Below, in pieces: positions 8,305 through 17,278 of a DNA stretch of 64,000 bases. The stretch is from the NCBI RefSeq assembly GCF_003952165.1, contig NZ_RXFT01000011.1, forward strand, positions 1 to 64,000, read 5' to 3'. The position numbers were made by a program, and so were the translations under genes. The notes beneath the pieces were generated by a model. That model searched no databases. It saw only the letters and a list, made by a program, of their open reading frames with translations, and was not told where the DNA came from. This DNA is from Variovorax guangxiensis. Lineage in GTDB: Bacteria; Pseudomonadota; Gammaproteobacteria; Burkholderiales; Burkholderiaceae_C. Positions within the stretch are counted from its first letter, which is position 1, and every line of letters starts with the position of its first letter.

Positions 8305-10601
8305 GACGCAAAGAGTCGACCGTCAGCCGCGTGCGCCGCGCCCTCATGCGGCTGGGCGTCGCGCTGCCTGCCTTGCCCTCATGGGCCTGGGCGGCGGATT
8401 TCGGCTTCCGGCCGCCGCGCGATCCGGAGGATGCCGCGGCCGAGGGCCTGATGCGGGACCTGGCCGAGCGCATCCTGCCGGTGTATCAGGACGTGGACAA
8501 GGACGCCTTCCTGGCCAACGTGACGGCCCTGCAGATCGTCAGCGGCGCCTATCGTGCGGCCCAGGACAGCAGCCGCTCCCTGCGCGAGCGCCGCAAGGGC
8601 AAGCCCTTCGACGTGCTGGCCGAGCGCGCGACTCTCGACGGCATCTATGCGGGCGCGCGCATGCTCGAGGCGCAGGGGCGCGTCGGCTTCGCCGAAGCCT
8701 ACGCGCGCTCTTTCGACGAGCTGGTATCGCCGCTGGACAACGCGCAGGCCCAGGCCGTCATGGCGCGGCTGGAGATTCCGGCGGCGGCGTTCAGGGAGCC
8801 GCTGCGCCAGGCCTTCGATCTCTGGCGCGCCAAGGGCAGCCTGCCGGAGGCCGAGGCCCTGGCGCTCGTGCGGACCTGGCTGTCGTACCAGTCGCGCCGC
8901 AGCTTCAGCGGGCTGCTGCCCGAGCTGTTCGCGGCGCAGAACGGCAGCCGCTACGTGGCGCAGGCCGACGTCAGGATTCCCGTGCGCGGGGGTGTCGTCC
9001 ATGCCAGCGTGGTCCGGCCCGGCCGCGCGGAAGGACCGCTGCCGGCGCTGCTGCGCTTCACGCTGGACCCCGCCGAGGACGACGCGCGGCGCAGCGCGGC
9101 CAGGGGCTATGTCGGCATCACGGCGTACGTGCGCGGCCGCACGCCCGACGGCAAGGGTGCCGTGTGGCCCTTCGTCCGCGACAGCGAGGACGCCGCCGCC
9201 GTCATCGACTGGATCGCCCGGCAGGCGTGGAGCGACGGACGCGTGGTCATGCTCGGCGAGGGCTATTCCGGCTACGCCGCCTGGGCGGCAGCCCGCAGGA
9301 GGCCGGCGGCGCTCAAGGCCATCGCCACCATCGCGCCGATGGCGCCGGGCATCGACTTTCCGATGGCCGGACAGATCTTCCGCAACGCCATGGTCCGATG
9401 GGCGCAGGAACATGCGCTGGCCGAGCCGCTGCACGCGAGCACCAACGGCGATGCCGACGCCGGCCCGGATGCCGTCTGGCAGGCGCTCGATGCTCGCTGG
9501 TATCGCGGCAATCGTCCCTATTGGGACATCGACCGCGTCCTGCTGGGCAAGCGCAGCAGGCTGATCCGCACGTGGCTGACGCACCCGAGCCACGACCGCT
9601 ACTGGCAGAAGTTCCTGCCATCGGCGGATCAGTTCGCGCGCATCGACATCCCGGTGCTCAGCTTCGCGGGCTACTTCGGCGCCGACGCCGGCGCGCTCCA
9701 CTTCCACCGCGAGCATCTGCGCAACCGGCCGCAGGCCGACACGACGCTGCTGCTCGGCCCTTACGACGCGAGCTCGATCCGGCGCGGCATGGCGACGACG
9801 CTGCGCGGCTATACGCCGGACCCCGTTGCGCATGTCGACCTGCCTGAGCTGCGCTACCAGTGGATCGACCACATCCTCAAGGGCGCGAACAAGCCTGCGC
9901 TGCTGGCGGATCGCGTCAACTACCAGGTGATGGGGGCGGACCAGTGGCGCCATGCTCCGCTGCTGGAGGCGCCGGAGCGCGCGCCGCTGCGCCTCTATCT
10001 CGACACCAGCGCGCGCGGCGAACCGCATCGGCTGCTGCCTGCGCCGGCCGAGGGGGGCGGCAACGCGCGGCTGTCGGTCGACCTGGCCGACAGGCGCGAC
10101 GTGCGCACCCCCTGGCCCGACGCGCTGCGGATGAAGCAGCTGCCGGCGCGCAACAGCATCAGCTTCGTCGGCGACCCGCTGCCCGAGGGCACCGAGATCA
10201 TCGGCAGCCTGCGCGGCGTGTTCGACATCACGCCCTCGCGGCAGGACGTGGACTTCAGCGTCTCGCTGTACGAGCAGACGGCAAGCGGCGAATGCCAGTT
10301 GCTTTTCGATCCCTATGACTTCCGCGCGAGCTATGCGGGCCATCGCGTGCGTCGCCGGCTTCTGCGGGCGGGCGAGCGCCAGCTGCTTGCCTTCACCGTC
10401 GAGCGCGTCACCGCCTGCAGGCTGGCGGCGGGCAGCCGCCTCGTGCTGGTGGTCGGCATCAACAAGCGGCCCGACCGGCAGATCGACTACGGCAGCGGCA
10501 AGGACGTGAACTCGGAGACCGTCACCGACGCGAAATGGCCTCTGCGCGTGCGCTGGCATGCGCGCAGCTACGTCGAGATCCAGACCGGCAAATCGTCCTG
10601 A
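8301..10601 (+). CDS. CocE/NonD S15-fold protein lacking the catalytic triad
   Basis: This 766-residue protein has the CocE/NonD (X-Pro dipeptidyl-peptidase, S15) layout. A helical N-terminal region (about 30-200) comes first, then an alpha/beta-hydrolase domain (about 215-530) and a C-terminal jelly-roll domain (about 560-765). An N-terminal hydrophobic stretch ending in AWAAD suggests export. The expected nucleophile elbow GxSYxG reads GEGYSG with Gly321 where serine should be. The usual GYYD reads GYFG with Gly460 for the Asp. The usual GPYDH or GPWDH reads GPYDA with Ala490 for the His. The fold is kept but all three triad positions appear lost, so it may bind rather than cleave. The ATG overlaps the ABC stop (ATGA), so it ends the operon. 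Confidence 0.82.
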   Translation: MRRKESTVSRVRRALMRLGVALPALPSWAWAADFGFRPPRDPEDAAAEGLMRDLAERILPVYQDVDKDAFLANVTALQIVSGAYRAAQDSSRSLRERRKGKPFDVLAERATLDGIYAGARMLEAQGRVGFAEAYARSFDELVSPLDNAQAQAVMARLEIPAAAFREPLRQAFDLWRAKGSLPEAEALALVRTWLSYQSRRSFSGLLPELFAAQNGSRYVAQADVRIPVRGGVVHASVVRPGRAEGPLPALLRFTLDPAEDDARRSAARGYVGITAYVRGRTPDGKGAVWPFVRDSEDAAAVIDWIARQAWSDGRVVMLGEGYSGYAAWAAARRRPAALKAIATIAPMAPGIDFPMAGQIFRNAMVRWAQEHALAEPLHASTNGDADAGPDAVWQALDARWYRGNRPYWDIDRVLLGKRSRLIRTWLTHPSHDRYWQKFLPSADQFARIDIPVLSFAGYFGADAGALHFHREHLRNRPQADTTLLLGPYDASSIRRGMATTLRGYTPDPVAHVDLPELRYQWIDHILKGANKPALLADRVNYQVMGADQWRHAPLLEAPERAPLRLYLDTSARGEPHRLLPAPAEGGGNARLSVDLADRRDVRTPWPDALRMKQLPARNSISFVGDPLPEGTEIIGSLRGVFDITPSRQDVDFSVSLYEQTASGECQLLFDPYDFRASYAGHRVRRRLLRAGERQLLAFTVERVTACRLAAGSRLVLVVGINKRPDRQIDYGSGKDVNSETVTDAKWPLRVRWHARSYVEIQTGKSS

Positions 10602-10605
10602 TTCA

Positions 10606-12225
10606 CTAAGCTTGCCCGGTGCCGATCACGACGCCTTCGCAGGGCGCCAGCACCAGCGGCTCTTCGATCGATCCGGCGCGCGCGGGATCGGTCGATGCCA
10701 GCACGACCGGCTGTCGCGGCAGCAGCGACGGCTGCACAGGCGCCGGAGTGCCGCCGAAGTTCAGAACAACCACCAGCCGCCGCCCGTCGCTCTCGCGCGC
10801 ATAGGCGAGCACCTCGCTCCCGGCTTCGAGCGCTTCGTAGCTGCCCCGGTGCAGCGCGGGCTGCGCGCGGCGCAGCGCGATCAGACGCCGGTAGAGCGCC
10901 AGCATGGACCCGGCGTCGCGCGACTGCGCCTCGACGTTGCACGTGCGCCAGTCGGATGCGAGGCGCAGCCAGGGGCTGCCCGTCGTGAAGCCGGCGTGCG
11001 GGGCTGCGCTCCACTGCATCGGCGTTCTCTCCGGGTCGCGGCCCAGGCCCATGCCGGGCTTGTTCTTCTCGAACGGGTCCTGGACTTCGTCGGCGGGAAT
11101 GGGAACGTCCGTCATGCCGATCTCGTCGCCGTAATAGAGCGTGGGCGTACCGCGCAGCGTGAGCAGCAGCATGGCCGCGAGCCGCGCCATCCGCGGGCCG
11201 ACGCGGCTGGCGATGCGCGACCTGTCGTGGTTGCCCAGCACCCAGTTCGGCGTGGCGCCGGGGGGCAGGGCGGCTTCGTAGTCGCGCACCAGCCGGTCGA
11301 TGAGCGCGGCCTGCCATTCGGTCGCGATCAGCTGGAAGTTGAAGGGCAGCTGCACGCCCTCGAGCACGCCCCGGGCGTTGAGGCCGTAGTAGGCGACCAG
11401 GCGCGCGAGCGGCAGGTAGAGCTCGCCGATCAGCAGGCGCGACGAGCGCGCGTCGCTGAACTCGTCGACCACGCGGCGCATCTCGGCCACGATGGGCTGC
11501 ACCTCCGGCAGGTCGGTGTTGTAGAGCATCGTCAGGCGCAGGAAGGGGTCCTGGCCCTCGACGAAATCGGGGTTCGGCGGGTTGTCGCGGAACTGCGCGT
11601 CCTTGACGATCTGCGAGAGCACGTCGACGCGGAATCCGTCGACGCCTCGCCGCAGCCAGAAGCGCAGCACCTCGTACATCGCGGCGCGCACCTCGGGGTT
11701 GCGCCAGTTGAGATCGGGCTGCTCCTTCAGGAACGAATGGGCGTAATACTGGCCGGTGGCCTCGTCGAAGCTCCACGCCGGGCCGCCGAAATTGCCGAGC
11801 CAGTTGTTGGGCGGCCCGCCGTCGGGCGCCGGATCGCGCCAGATGTACCAGTCGCGCCGCGCATCGGTGCGCGCCCTGCGGCTGTGCACGAACCATGGAT
11901 GACGGTCCGAGGTGTGGTTGGGCACGAAGTCCAGGATGAGCCTGAGGCCCTTCGCATGAGCCTCCCGCACCAGCGCATCGAAGTCGTCCAGCGTGCCGAA
12001 GCGCGGATCGATGTCGCAGAAGTCGGAGATGTCGTAGCCGAAGTCGGCCATCGGCGAGGGATAGATCGGCGATATCCAGACGGCGTCGACGCCGAGTGCG
12101 ACCAGATGGTCGAGCCGGGCGCGGATGCCGTCGATATCTCCGATGCCGTCGCCGTTGCTGTCCTGGAACGAACGCGAGTAGACCTGATAGACGATTCCGT
12201 ACTTCCACCAGTCGTCAGCTGACAT
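10606..12225 (-). CDS. Alpha-glucosidase, glycoside hydrolase family 13
   Basis: This 539-residue enzyme belongs to the alpha-glucosidase/oligo-1,6-glucosidase branch of GH13. All four classical regions are present: DFVPNH (99-104), GFRVD with nucleophile Asp201, GELY with acid/base Glu268, and GNHD with Asp334. A C-terminal beta domain follows from about residue 455. The ATG follows an AAGGGAA ribosome site; longer open frames upstream lack coding character. There is no signal peptide. The gene converges on the CocE-like gene, with only four bases between the two stops. It should release glucose from maltooligosaccharides or isomaltose-type sugars in the cytoplasm, completing the glucan locus. 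Trehalose-related activity cannot be excluded. Confidence 0.92.
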   Translation of the reverse strand: MSADDWWKYGIVYQVYSRSFQDSNGDGIGDIDGIRARLDHLVALGVDAVWISPIYPSPMADFGYDISDFCDIDPRFGTLDDFDALVREAHAKGLRLILDFVPNHTSDRHPWFVHSRRARTDARRDWYIWRDPAPDGGPPNNWLGNFGGPAWSFDEATGQYYAHSFLKEQPDLNWRNPEVRAAMYEVLRFWLRRGVDGFRVDVLSQIVKDAQFRDNPPNPDFVEGQDPFLRLTMLYNTDLPEVQPIVAEMRRVVDEFSDARSSRLLIGELYLPLARLVAYYGLNARGVLEGVQLPFNFQLIATEWQAALIDRLVRDYEAALPPGATPNWVLGNHDRSRIASRVGPRMARLAAMLLLTLRGTPTLYYGDEIGMTDVPIPADEVQDPFEKNKPGMGLGRDPERTPMQWSAAPHAGFTTGSPWLRLASDWRTCNVEAQSRDAGSMLALYRRLIALRRAQPALHRGSYEALEAGSEVLAYARESDGRRLVVVLNFGGTPAPVQPSLLPRQPVVLASTDPARAGSIEEPLVLAPCEGVVIGTGQA

Positions 12226-12658
12226 CGTGATTCCCTTGCCCAGGCGTCGATCGGGCCATTTTCTCCAGAAAGCGCGCCGGGCATTCCCGGGAGCGCCGGA
12301 ATCTCCAGATATCCAAGTCGCCGCGTCTTTGCCGAGCCTGTCGGCGGAAAAAGTCAAGAGGCGGTTGCCTCGAATACAGGCACTCTGGCGACGGCCCGCA
12401 CGGATGCTGGCAACGCCGATGTTGTCCCTGCGTTATCCACAAAGATTTCCACAGACTGGTGGAACAACTTTCTGCTGGAACACTGTCCCGGCGCGGCGCG
12501 CACCGTCTTCGTGAACGCACCTGCATTGCGCATCTCGACGCGAGATACGCCGATCTTCAATCCATATGAATCTTGCGTGGAAACCCGCAACGGCGAGGCG
12601 GGGTGTGGACGCGACCATCGCCTGCAGCCGAACCAGGCGAAGGAAAGCGACGCACCCC
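12226..12658. other. 433-bp intergenic region with DnaA-box-like site
   Basis: This gap separates the GH13 gene from the divergent MFS gene. No convincing coding frame is seen. It contains TTATCCACA at 12433-12441, an exact match to the DnaA-box consensus, followed 12 bases on by the weaker ATTTCCACA at 12445-12453. Two boxes alone do not make an origin and no dnaA, dnaN or AT-rich region is nearby. Promoters for both flanking genes must lie here, but no strong -35/-10 pair was recognised. Confidence 0.4.
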
Positions 12659-13975
12659 ATGAGCACCAGCACCATCGCGCAGCCCTGCGAGGGCCGCTTC
12701 GACAGCACCTCCGATGCCGTCTACCGCAAGGTCGGATGGCGGCTGATTCCGCTGCTGTTCCTCTGCTACATCGTGGCGTACCTCGACCGCGTGAACGTCG
12801 GATTCGCCAAGCTGCAGATGCAGGGCGACCTGCGGTTCAGCGACGCGGTCTACGGGCTGGGCGCGGGCATCTTCTTCATCGGCTACTTCCTGTTCGAGGT
12901 GCCGAGCAACGTGGTGCTGCACCGCGTGGGTGCGCGCCGCTGGATCGCGCGCATCATGATCACCTGGGGTCTGCTCTCGGCGGGCACCATGTTCGTGGGT
13001 TCGCCGTTGTCGTTCTACGTGATCCGCTTCCTGCTCGGAGCGGCCGAGGCGGGCTTCTTCCCCGGCATCATTCTTTACCTCACCTACTGGTATCCGGCCG
13101 CGCGGCGCGGCAAGGCGACCTCGCTGTTCCTCGCGGCGATCCCGTTCGCGGGCATTCTCGGCGGGCCGTTCTCGGGCTGGATCCTGCAGGGCATGGGCGG
13201 CGTGAACGGATGGGCGGGCTGGCAGTGGCTGTTCCTGCTGCAGGGGCTGCCGACGGTGGCGCTTGGCTTGATCGTGTGGCGCTACCTCGACGACCGCGTG
13301 AAGGACGCGCGCTGGCTCACGCCGGCCGAGCGCGAACTCATCGCCCGCGACATCGCCGCCGAGGCCGCGGGCAAGTCTGAGCCGCGCATCGCCGGCGTGC
13401 TGGGCAACGGCCGCGTGTGGCTGCTGGCGCTGGTGTACTTCGCCTACACCTCTGGGCTGTACGGCATCTCGTTCTGGCTGCCCAGCATCATCAAGGCGGC
13501 GGGTGTCAAAGGGGCGCTCGACATCGGCCTGCTCAGCGCCATTCCATGGACATTCGGCGTGGTCGCCATGTATTTCATGGCCCGCAGTGCGGACCGCCGG
13601 CTCGAGTACCGCTGGCACAGTGCGACCGGCGCGGTGGTCGGCGCGATCGGGCTGGTGCTGAGCGTGGCCTCCCACGGCGACGTGACGCTCGCGATGGCCG
13701 GGCTCACGCTGGCGACGATGGGCATCATGTCGACCTTCCCGGTCTTCTGGGGCATGCCCACGGCCTTCCTCGGCGGTGCGGCGGCGGCCGCGGGCATCGC
13801 GCTCATCAACTCCTTCGGCAATCTCTCGGGCTTCAGCGCGCCGTACCTGATCGGGCTCATCAAGGATGCGACGCAGAGCACCGACGCGGGGCTGCACATG
13901 CTCGCGGCGCTGCTGGTGATCGGCGCCGTGCTGGTGCTGTTCGTCGGGCGGGGCGCCACCTCGCCGAAGCGCTGA
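12659..13975 (+). CDS. MFS transporter, anion:cation symporter family
   Basis: This is a 438-residue inner-membrane carrier with twelve predicted membrane helices. The motif YLDRVNVGFAKLQM in helix 1 and the following FFIGYFLFEVPSN block are characteristic of the ACS family, which imports organic anions such as tartrate, glucarate, phthalate or 4-hydroxyphenylacetate. The start is the ATG after an AAGGAA site; a longer upstream frame has no membrane or coding character. It lies 24 bases before a D-lactate-dehydrogenase-like flavoprotein gene, and a LysR gene follows. The neighbours suggest uptake of a 2-hydroxy acid. The exact substrate is not readable from sequence. Confidence 0.88.
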   Translation: MSTSTIAQPCEGRFDSTSDAVYRKVGWRLIPLLFLCYIVAYLDRVNVGFAKLQMQGDLRFSDAVYGLGAGIFFIGYFLFEVPSNVVLHRVGARRWIARIMITWGLLSAGTMFVGSPLSFYVIRFLLGAAEAGFFPGIILYLTYWYPAARRGKATSLFLAAIPFAGILGGPFSGWILQGMGGVNGWAGWQWLFLLQGLPTVALGLIVWRYLDDRVKDARWLTPAERELIARDIAAEAAGKSEPRIAGVLGNGRVWLLALVYFAYTSGLYGISFWLPSIIKAAGVKGALDIGLLSAIPWTFGVVAMYFMARSADRRLEYRWHSATGAVVGAIGLVLSVASHGDVTLAMAGLTLATMGIMSTFPVFWGMPTAFLGGAAAAAGIALINSFGNLSGFSAPYLIGLIKDATQSTDAGLHMLAALLVIGAVLVLFVGRGATSPKR

Positions 13976-13999
13976 TCGATACCTGGCCAGGAGACATCC

Positions 14000-15427
14000 A
14001 TGGACTCCATCGTGAACATTCCCGTGCGCTCGAACACACGGCGTTCGCCATCGCCCGAGCTGCTCGCCCTGCTGGAGAGCAGGTTCGCCGAGCGCTTCTC
14101 CACCAGCAAGAGCGTGCTGCTGCAGCATGGTACGGACGAGTCGATCTATCCGCCCCGGCCGCCCGATGCGGTGGTGTATGTGCGCAGCACGGAAGAAGCG
14201 GCTTTCGTGGTGCGAGCCTGCGCGAGGGAGCGGGTGCCGGTCATAGGCTTCGGTGTGGGCTCGTCGGTCGAAGGGCATCTGCTGGCCGTGGCGGGCGGCG
14301 TGTGCGTCGACTTCTCCCAGATGAACAAGGTGCTTGCGATCAGGCCCGGCGACCTCACGGCCACGGTGGAGGCGGGCGTCACGCGGGGGCAGTTGAACGC
14401 GGCGCTGCAGGGCACGGGTTTCTTCTTCTCGGTCGATCCCGGCGCCGATGCGTCCATCGGCGGCATGGTCGCGACGGCGGCTTCGGGCACCAACACCGTC
14501 CGCTACGGCACCATGCGAGACAACCTCGTGAGCCTCACGGTGGTCACGGCCGACGCAGAGGTCGTGCGCACCGCCTCGCGGGCTCGCAAGAGTTCGGCGG
14601 GCTACAACCTCACGCAGCTGTATTGCGGATCCGAGGGCACGCTGGGGCTGATCACCGAAGTCACCGTGCGGCTGCATCCGCATCCCGAGACGTACGCTGC
14701 CGCTGTGGTGCACTTTCCATCGGTGCGAGCGGTGGTCGACTGCGTGATCGAGGCGATCCAGATGGGTGTGCCGCTGGCGCGCGCCGAACTGCTGGACGCA
14801 CTGACCATCCGCGCCGTGAACGCGCACAGCCGCACCACGCTCGACGAGCATCCGACACTGTTCCTGGAGTTCGGCGGCAGCCAGGCGCAGATCGACGAGC
14901 AGGCGGGCATCGTGCGCGAGATCGCGAGCGGTCATGGCGGCGGCGCTTTCCAGTGGGCGAAGCGGCCCGAGGAACGCTCGCGCCTGTGGACGCCGCGCCA
15001 TCACGCCTACTTCGCATGCCTGCAGCTGAAGGCAGGCTGCCGCAGCCTGAGCACGGATGCCTGCGTGCCGCTTTCCGCGCTCGCGCAATGCATCGAGGAG
15101 ACGCAGGCCGACGTCGCTGAACACGGGCTGCTGGTGCCGGTGCTGGGCCATGTCGGCGACGGCAACTTCCATTGCCTGGTGCTGGTGGACCCGGGAAATG
15201 CGGCGCAGAACGATGCCGCCGAGGCCTTCAGCCATCGGCTGGTGCAGCGCGCACTGCGCCACGGCGGGACTTCGACCGGAGAGCATGGCGTGGGGCTGCA
15301 CAAGATGAGGTACCTGGTCGAGGAGCATGGCGAGCACACTGTGGCGCTGATGCGTGCAGTGAAGAAAGCGCTGGACCCGCATGACATCTTCAACCCCGGG
15401 AAGGTCGTCGCCCTGTCCCAGGGCTGA
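14000..15427 (+). CDS. FAD-linked 2-hydroxyacid (D-lactate-type) dehydrogenase
   Basis: This 475-residue flavoprotein belongs to the GlcD/D-lactate dehydrogenase (cytochrome) family. It should oxidise a D-2-hydroxy acid to the 2-oxo acid and pass electrons to cytochrome c or quinone. The FAD-binding PCMH domain covers about 50-230, with the motif DASIGGMVATAASGTNTVRYG. The FAD-oxidase C-terminal domain runs from about 235 to 472, including GHVGDGNFH and STGEHGVG, whose histidines shape the substrate and metal site. It ends in the usual DPHDIFNPGK. The ATG has an AGGAGA site. It is the second gene after the ACS-family carrier, so carrier and enzyme likely serve the same acid. D-lactate is the family default, not proven. 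Confidence 0.88.
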   Translation: MDSIVNIPVRSNTRRSPSPELLALLESRFAERFSTSKSVLLQHGTDESIYPPRPPDAVVYVRSTEEAAFVVRACARERVPVIGFGVGSSVEGHLLAVAGGVCVDFSQMNKVLAIRPGDLTATVEAGVTRGQLNAALQGTGFFFSVDPGADASIGGMVATAASGTNTVRYGTMRDNLVSLTVVTADAEVVRTASRARKSSAGYNLTQLYCGSEGTLGLITEVTVRLHPHPETYAAAVVHFPSVRAVVDCVIEAIQMGVPLARAELLDALTIRAVNAHSRTTLDEHPTLFLEFGGSQAQIDEQAGIVREIASGHGGGAFQWAKRPEERSRLWTPRHHAYFACLQLKAGCRSLSTDACVPLSALAQCIEETQADVAEHGLLVPVLGHVGDGNFHCLVLVDPGNAAQNDAAEAFSHRLVQRALRHGGTSTGEHGVGLHKMRYLVEEHGEHTVALMRAVKKALDPHDIFNPGKVVALSQG

Positions 15428-15495
15428 GCGCGGGTGTGCGATCTAGAATTTCCGGCCTTGCCCGCACCTCGCGGCGAGCGGCCGGAGGCCCCCTG

Positions 15496-16486
15496 ATGGA
15501 GTTGCGCCAGTTCAAGTACTTCGTTGCCATCGTGGATTGCGGCAGCCTCTCGCGCGCCGCGCAGCAACTCTTCATCGCGCAGTCGGCCCTGAGCAAGCAG
15601 ATGGCCGAGCTCGAATCCGAACTCGGCACGCAACTGCTTCTGCGCAGCCGCAACGGCGTTGCGATGACCGAGGCCGGCAAGGTCTTCTACGAATACGCGC
15701 AGGGCATCACCAAGCAGGTGCGCGACGCGAAGGCCGCGGTGCACGTCGCGGCCGAGTCCGTGGCGGGATCGGTGGTGGCGGCGCTGCCGCAGAGCGTGTC
15801 GCCGATGATCGCGCTGCCGCTGATGCGCGCTGCCGCTGATGCGCGCTGCTGCGCGGCGCTATCCCGACGTGGTGCTGCATCTGAACGAGGAACTCACCGG
15901 CAACATGGCCGACCAGTTGCTGCGCGGCCGGGTCGACGTGGCGATGTTCTCGCCCACCATGCCCGAGGAGGACATCCGCTTCTTTCCGCTGGTGGAGGAA
16001 GACTTCGTTTTCCTCGACTCGCCCCAGAGCCCGCATGCGCTGCCGCCTGGTGACGTGAGCATCGCGCAGGCCACCGCGCGGCCGCTGGTGTGGCCGGCCC
16101 ATGCCCACGGGCACTGCACGCGATGGCTCGTCGACACGGTGCTGGAGCAGGCGGGCCATCCGGCTGCGCGGGTGGCGGCGGAGATCAACTCCGTCTATAC
16201 GCTGAAGGCGGCGGTGGAGGCAGGGCTGGGGCCGACGATCATGCCGTTCGGACTTGCGCAGCGCGAGGTGCAGGAGGGGCGCCTCGTGGCGCACCGCATC
16301 GATTCGCCTTCGATGCATCGCACGCTGGGGCTGTGCGTTTCGGTGCACCTGCCGACCACGAACGCCAAGCGCGCGGTGTGCACGCTGATCGGCGACGTGG
16401 TGCGCGACCTGTGCGAGAGCGGGCAGTGGGCCGGCGCGCGTGCGCTCGCGCCGGTGAAGAGCGCCGCGAAGAGCGCCGAGAAGTAG
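15496..16486 (+). pseudogene. LysR-family regulator, frameshifted by 16-bp duplication
   Basis: This was a LysR-type regulator. The winged-helix DNA-binding domain is intact at the N-terminus (MELRQFKYFVAIVDCGSLSR, then helix-turn-helix to about residue 60). The effector-binding domain continues in the +1 frame from about 15839 to the stop at 16486. A perfect 16-bp tandem duplication at 15811-15842 causes the shift; removing one copy restores a single 324-residue frame of normal LysR length. As read, translation leaves the family frame at about residue 115 and stops at 16053. It sits just after the carrier-flavoprotein pair and probably once regulated it. Assembly or sequencing error, recent mutation and reversible slippage are all possible. 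Confidence 0.85.
15811..15848. repeat. 16-bp tandem duplication within LysR gene
   Basis: The unit GCGCTGCCGCTGATGC occurs at 15811-15826 and again at 15827-15842, followed by six more matching bases (15843-15848). The unit length is not a multiple of three, so the extra copy shifts the LysR reading frame by one. The reading either side is continuous LysR sequence. Confidence 0.9.
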
Positions 16487-16501
16487 GGCCGGCCCTTCGC
16501 T

Positions 16502-17179
16502 TCAGGCGCGGCGCTTGCGGGCCGCGGGCGCGGCCTTTGCCGCAGGGGTGAAGAGGCGCATGATGGCCTGGCGCACATCGGCCTGCATGTTCTCGACGGC
16601 CTTCGTGTCGCCGGACATGTGCTTCAGCAATGCCTGCTGGAAGAGCCCGTCGAACAGCGCATAGGTGGCTGATGGCGACATGCCGGGCTGCTCGCCGGAA
16701 AGCTCGGCGAAGCGGCTCATGATGCGCCAGATCATGTCTTCCAGGCTCTTGTCGATCTGCACGACGTCGGTGCGGAAGGCTTCCTCGAAAAGGGCCTGCG
16801 AGCGCAGGTCGTACCAGAGGCGGTGCACGTGGCCTTCGTCGCAGAGCGTGTCGCCCAGGCTCTTGAGGAAGCCGGCCATCAGTTCGTCGTAGGTGGTGGC
16901 GCTTTCCACCGCATGGTCGTAGCGCGTGACGCAGCGGGCCTTGTACTGCTTCACGCTGCAGATGATCAGGTCGACCTTGTCGCTGAAGTAGTAGTGCAGA
17001 ACGCCGTGCGAGAACTCGGAGTTCTGCGCGATCTCGCGCAGGCTCGTACGCGCATAGCCCAGTGCCGCCAGTGTGGTCAGCGCGGCTTCGCCCAGCTCGG
17101 CTCGGCGCTCGGAGAACTTGTCGACCCGCGCCTTGGGCACTCGTTCAGCGTGTTTCTTTACCCGTTGATGTGTCGTCAT
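16502..17179 (-). CDS. TetR/AcrR-family transcriptional regulator
   Basis: This encodes a 225-residue repressor-type regulator. The N-terminal helix-turn-helix is seen at about residues 28-75 (LREIAQNSEFSHGVLHYYF), the classic TetR recognition region, followed by an all-helical ligand domain. The C-terminus is Ala/Lys/Arg-rich. The ATG chosen keeps the normal short basic tail; the frame runs 21 codons further upstream without TetR-like sequence. It is divergent from the SDR/saccharopine-like/ligase operon, and the spacer carries repeated CTAGAAA boxes over a strong promoter, so it probably controls that operon and itself. The ligand is unknown; an acyl-CoA or small aromatic is plausible from the operon content. 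Confidence 0.88.
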   Translation of the reverse strand: MTTHQRVKKHAERVPKARVDKFSERRAELGEAALTTLAALGYARTSLREIAQNSEFSHGVLHYYFSDKVDLIICSVKQYKARCVTRYDHAVESATTYDELMAGFLKSLGDTLCDEGHVHRLWYDLRSQALFEEAFRTDVVQIDKSLEDMIWRIMSRFAELSGEQPGMSPSATYALFDGLFQQALLKHMSGDTKAVENMQADVRQAIMRLFTPAAKAAPAARKRRA

Positions 17180-17278
17180 TGAAAGCCGGGCCGCGTAGAT
17201 GCCGACCCTGTGTTCCTCGTGATTGCAGAACATAGCACGCAAGCGGGAGAACCCGCATCCGGCGTGCCACGGATGCCA

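Noticed and set aside
12433..12453. Replication origin based on DnaA-box-like sites
   Set aside because: Only one perfect and one weak box, with no AT-rich unwinding region and no dnaA/dnaN/parAB genes nearby.
12557..15382. 941-codon open frame on the minus strand opposite the MFS and flavoprotein genes
   Set aside because: Its sequence is Arg/His/Ala-rich with no domain, and it mirrors two clear genes on the other strand. High-GC codon use keeps antisense frames open.
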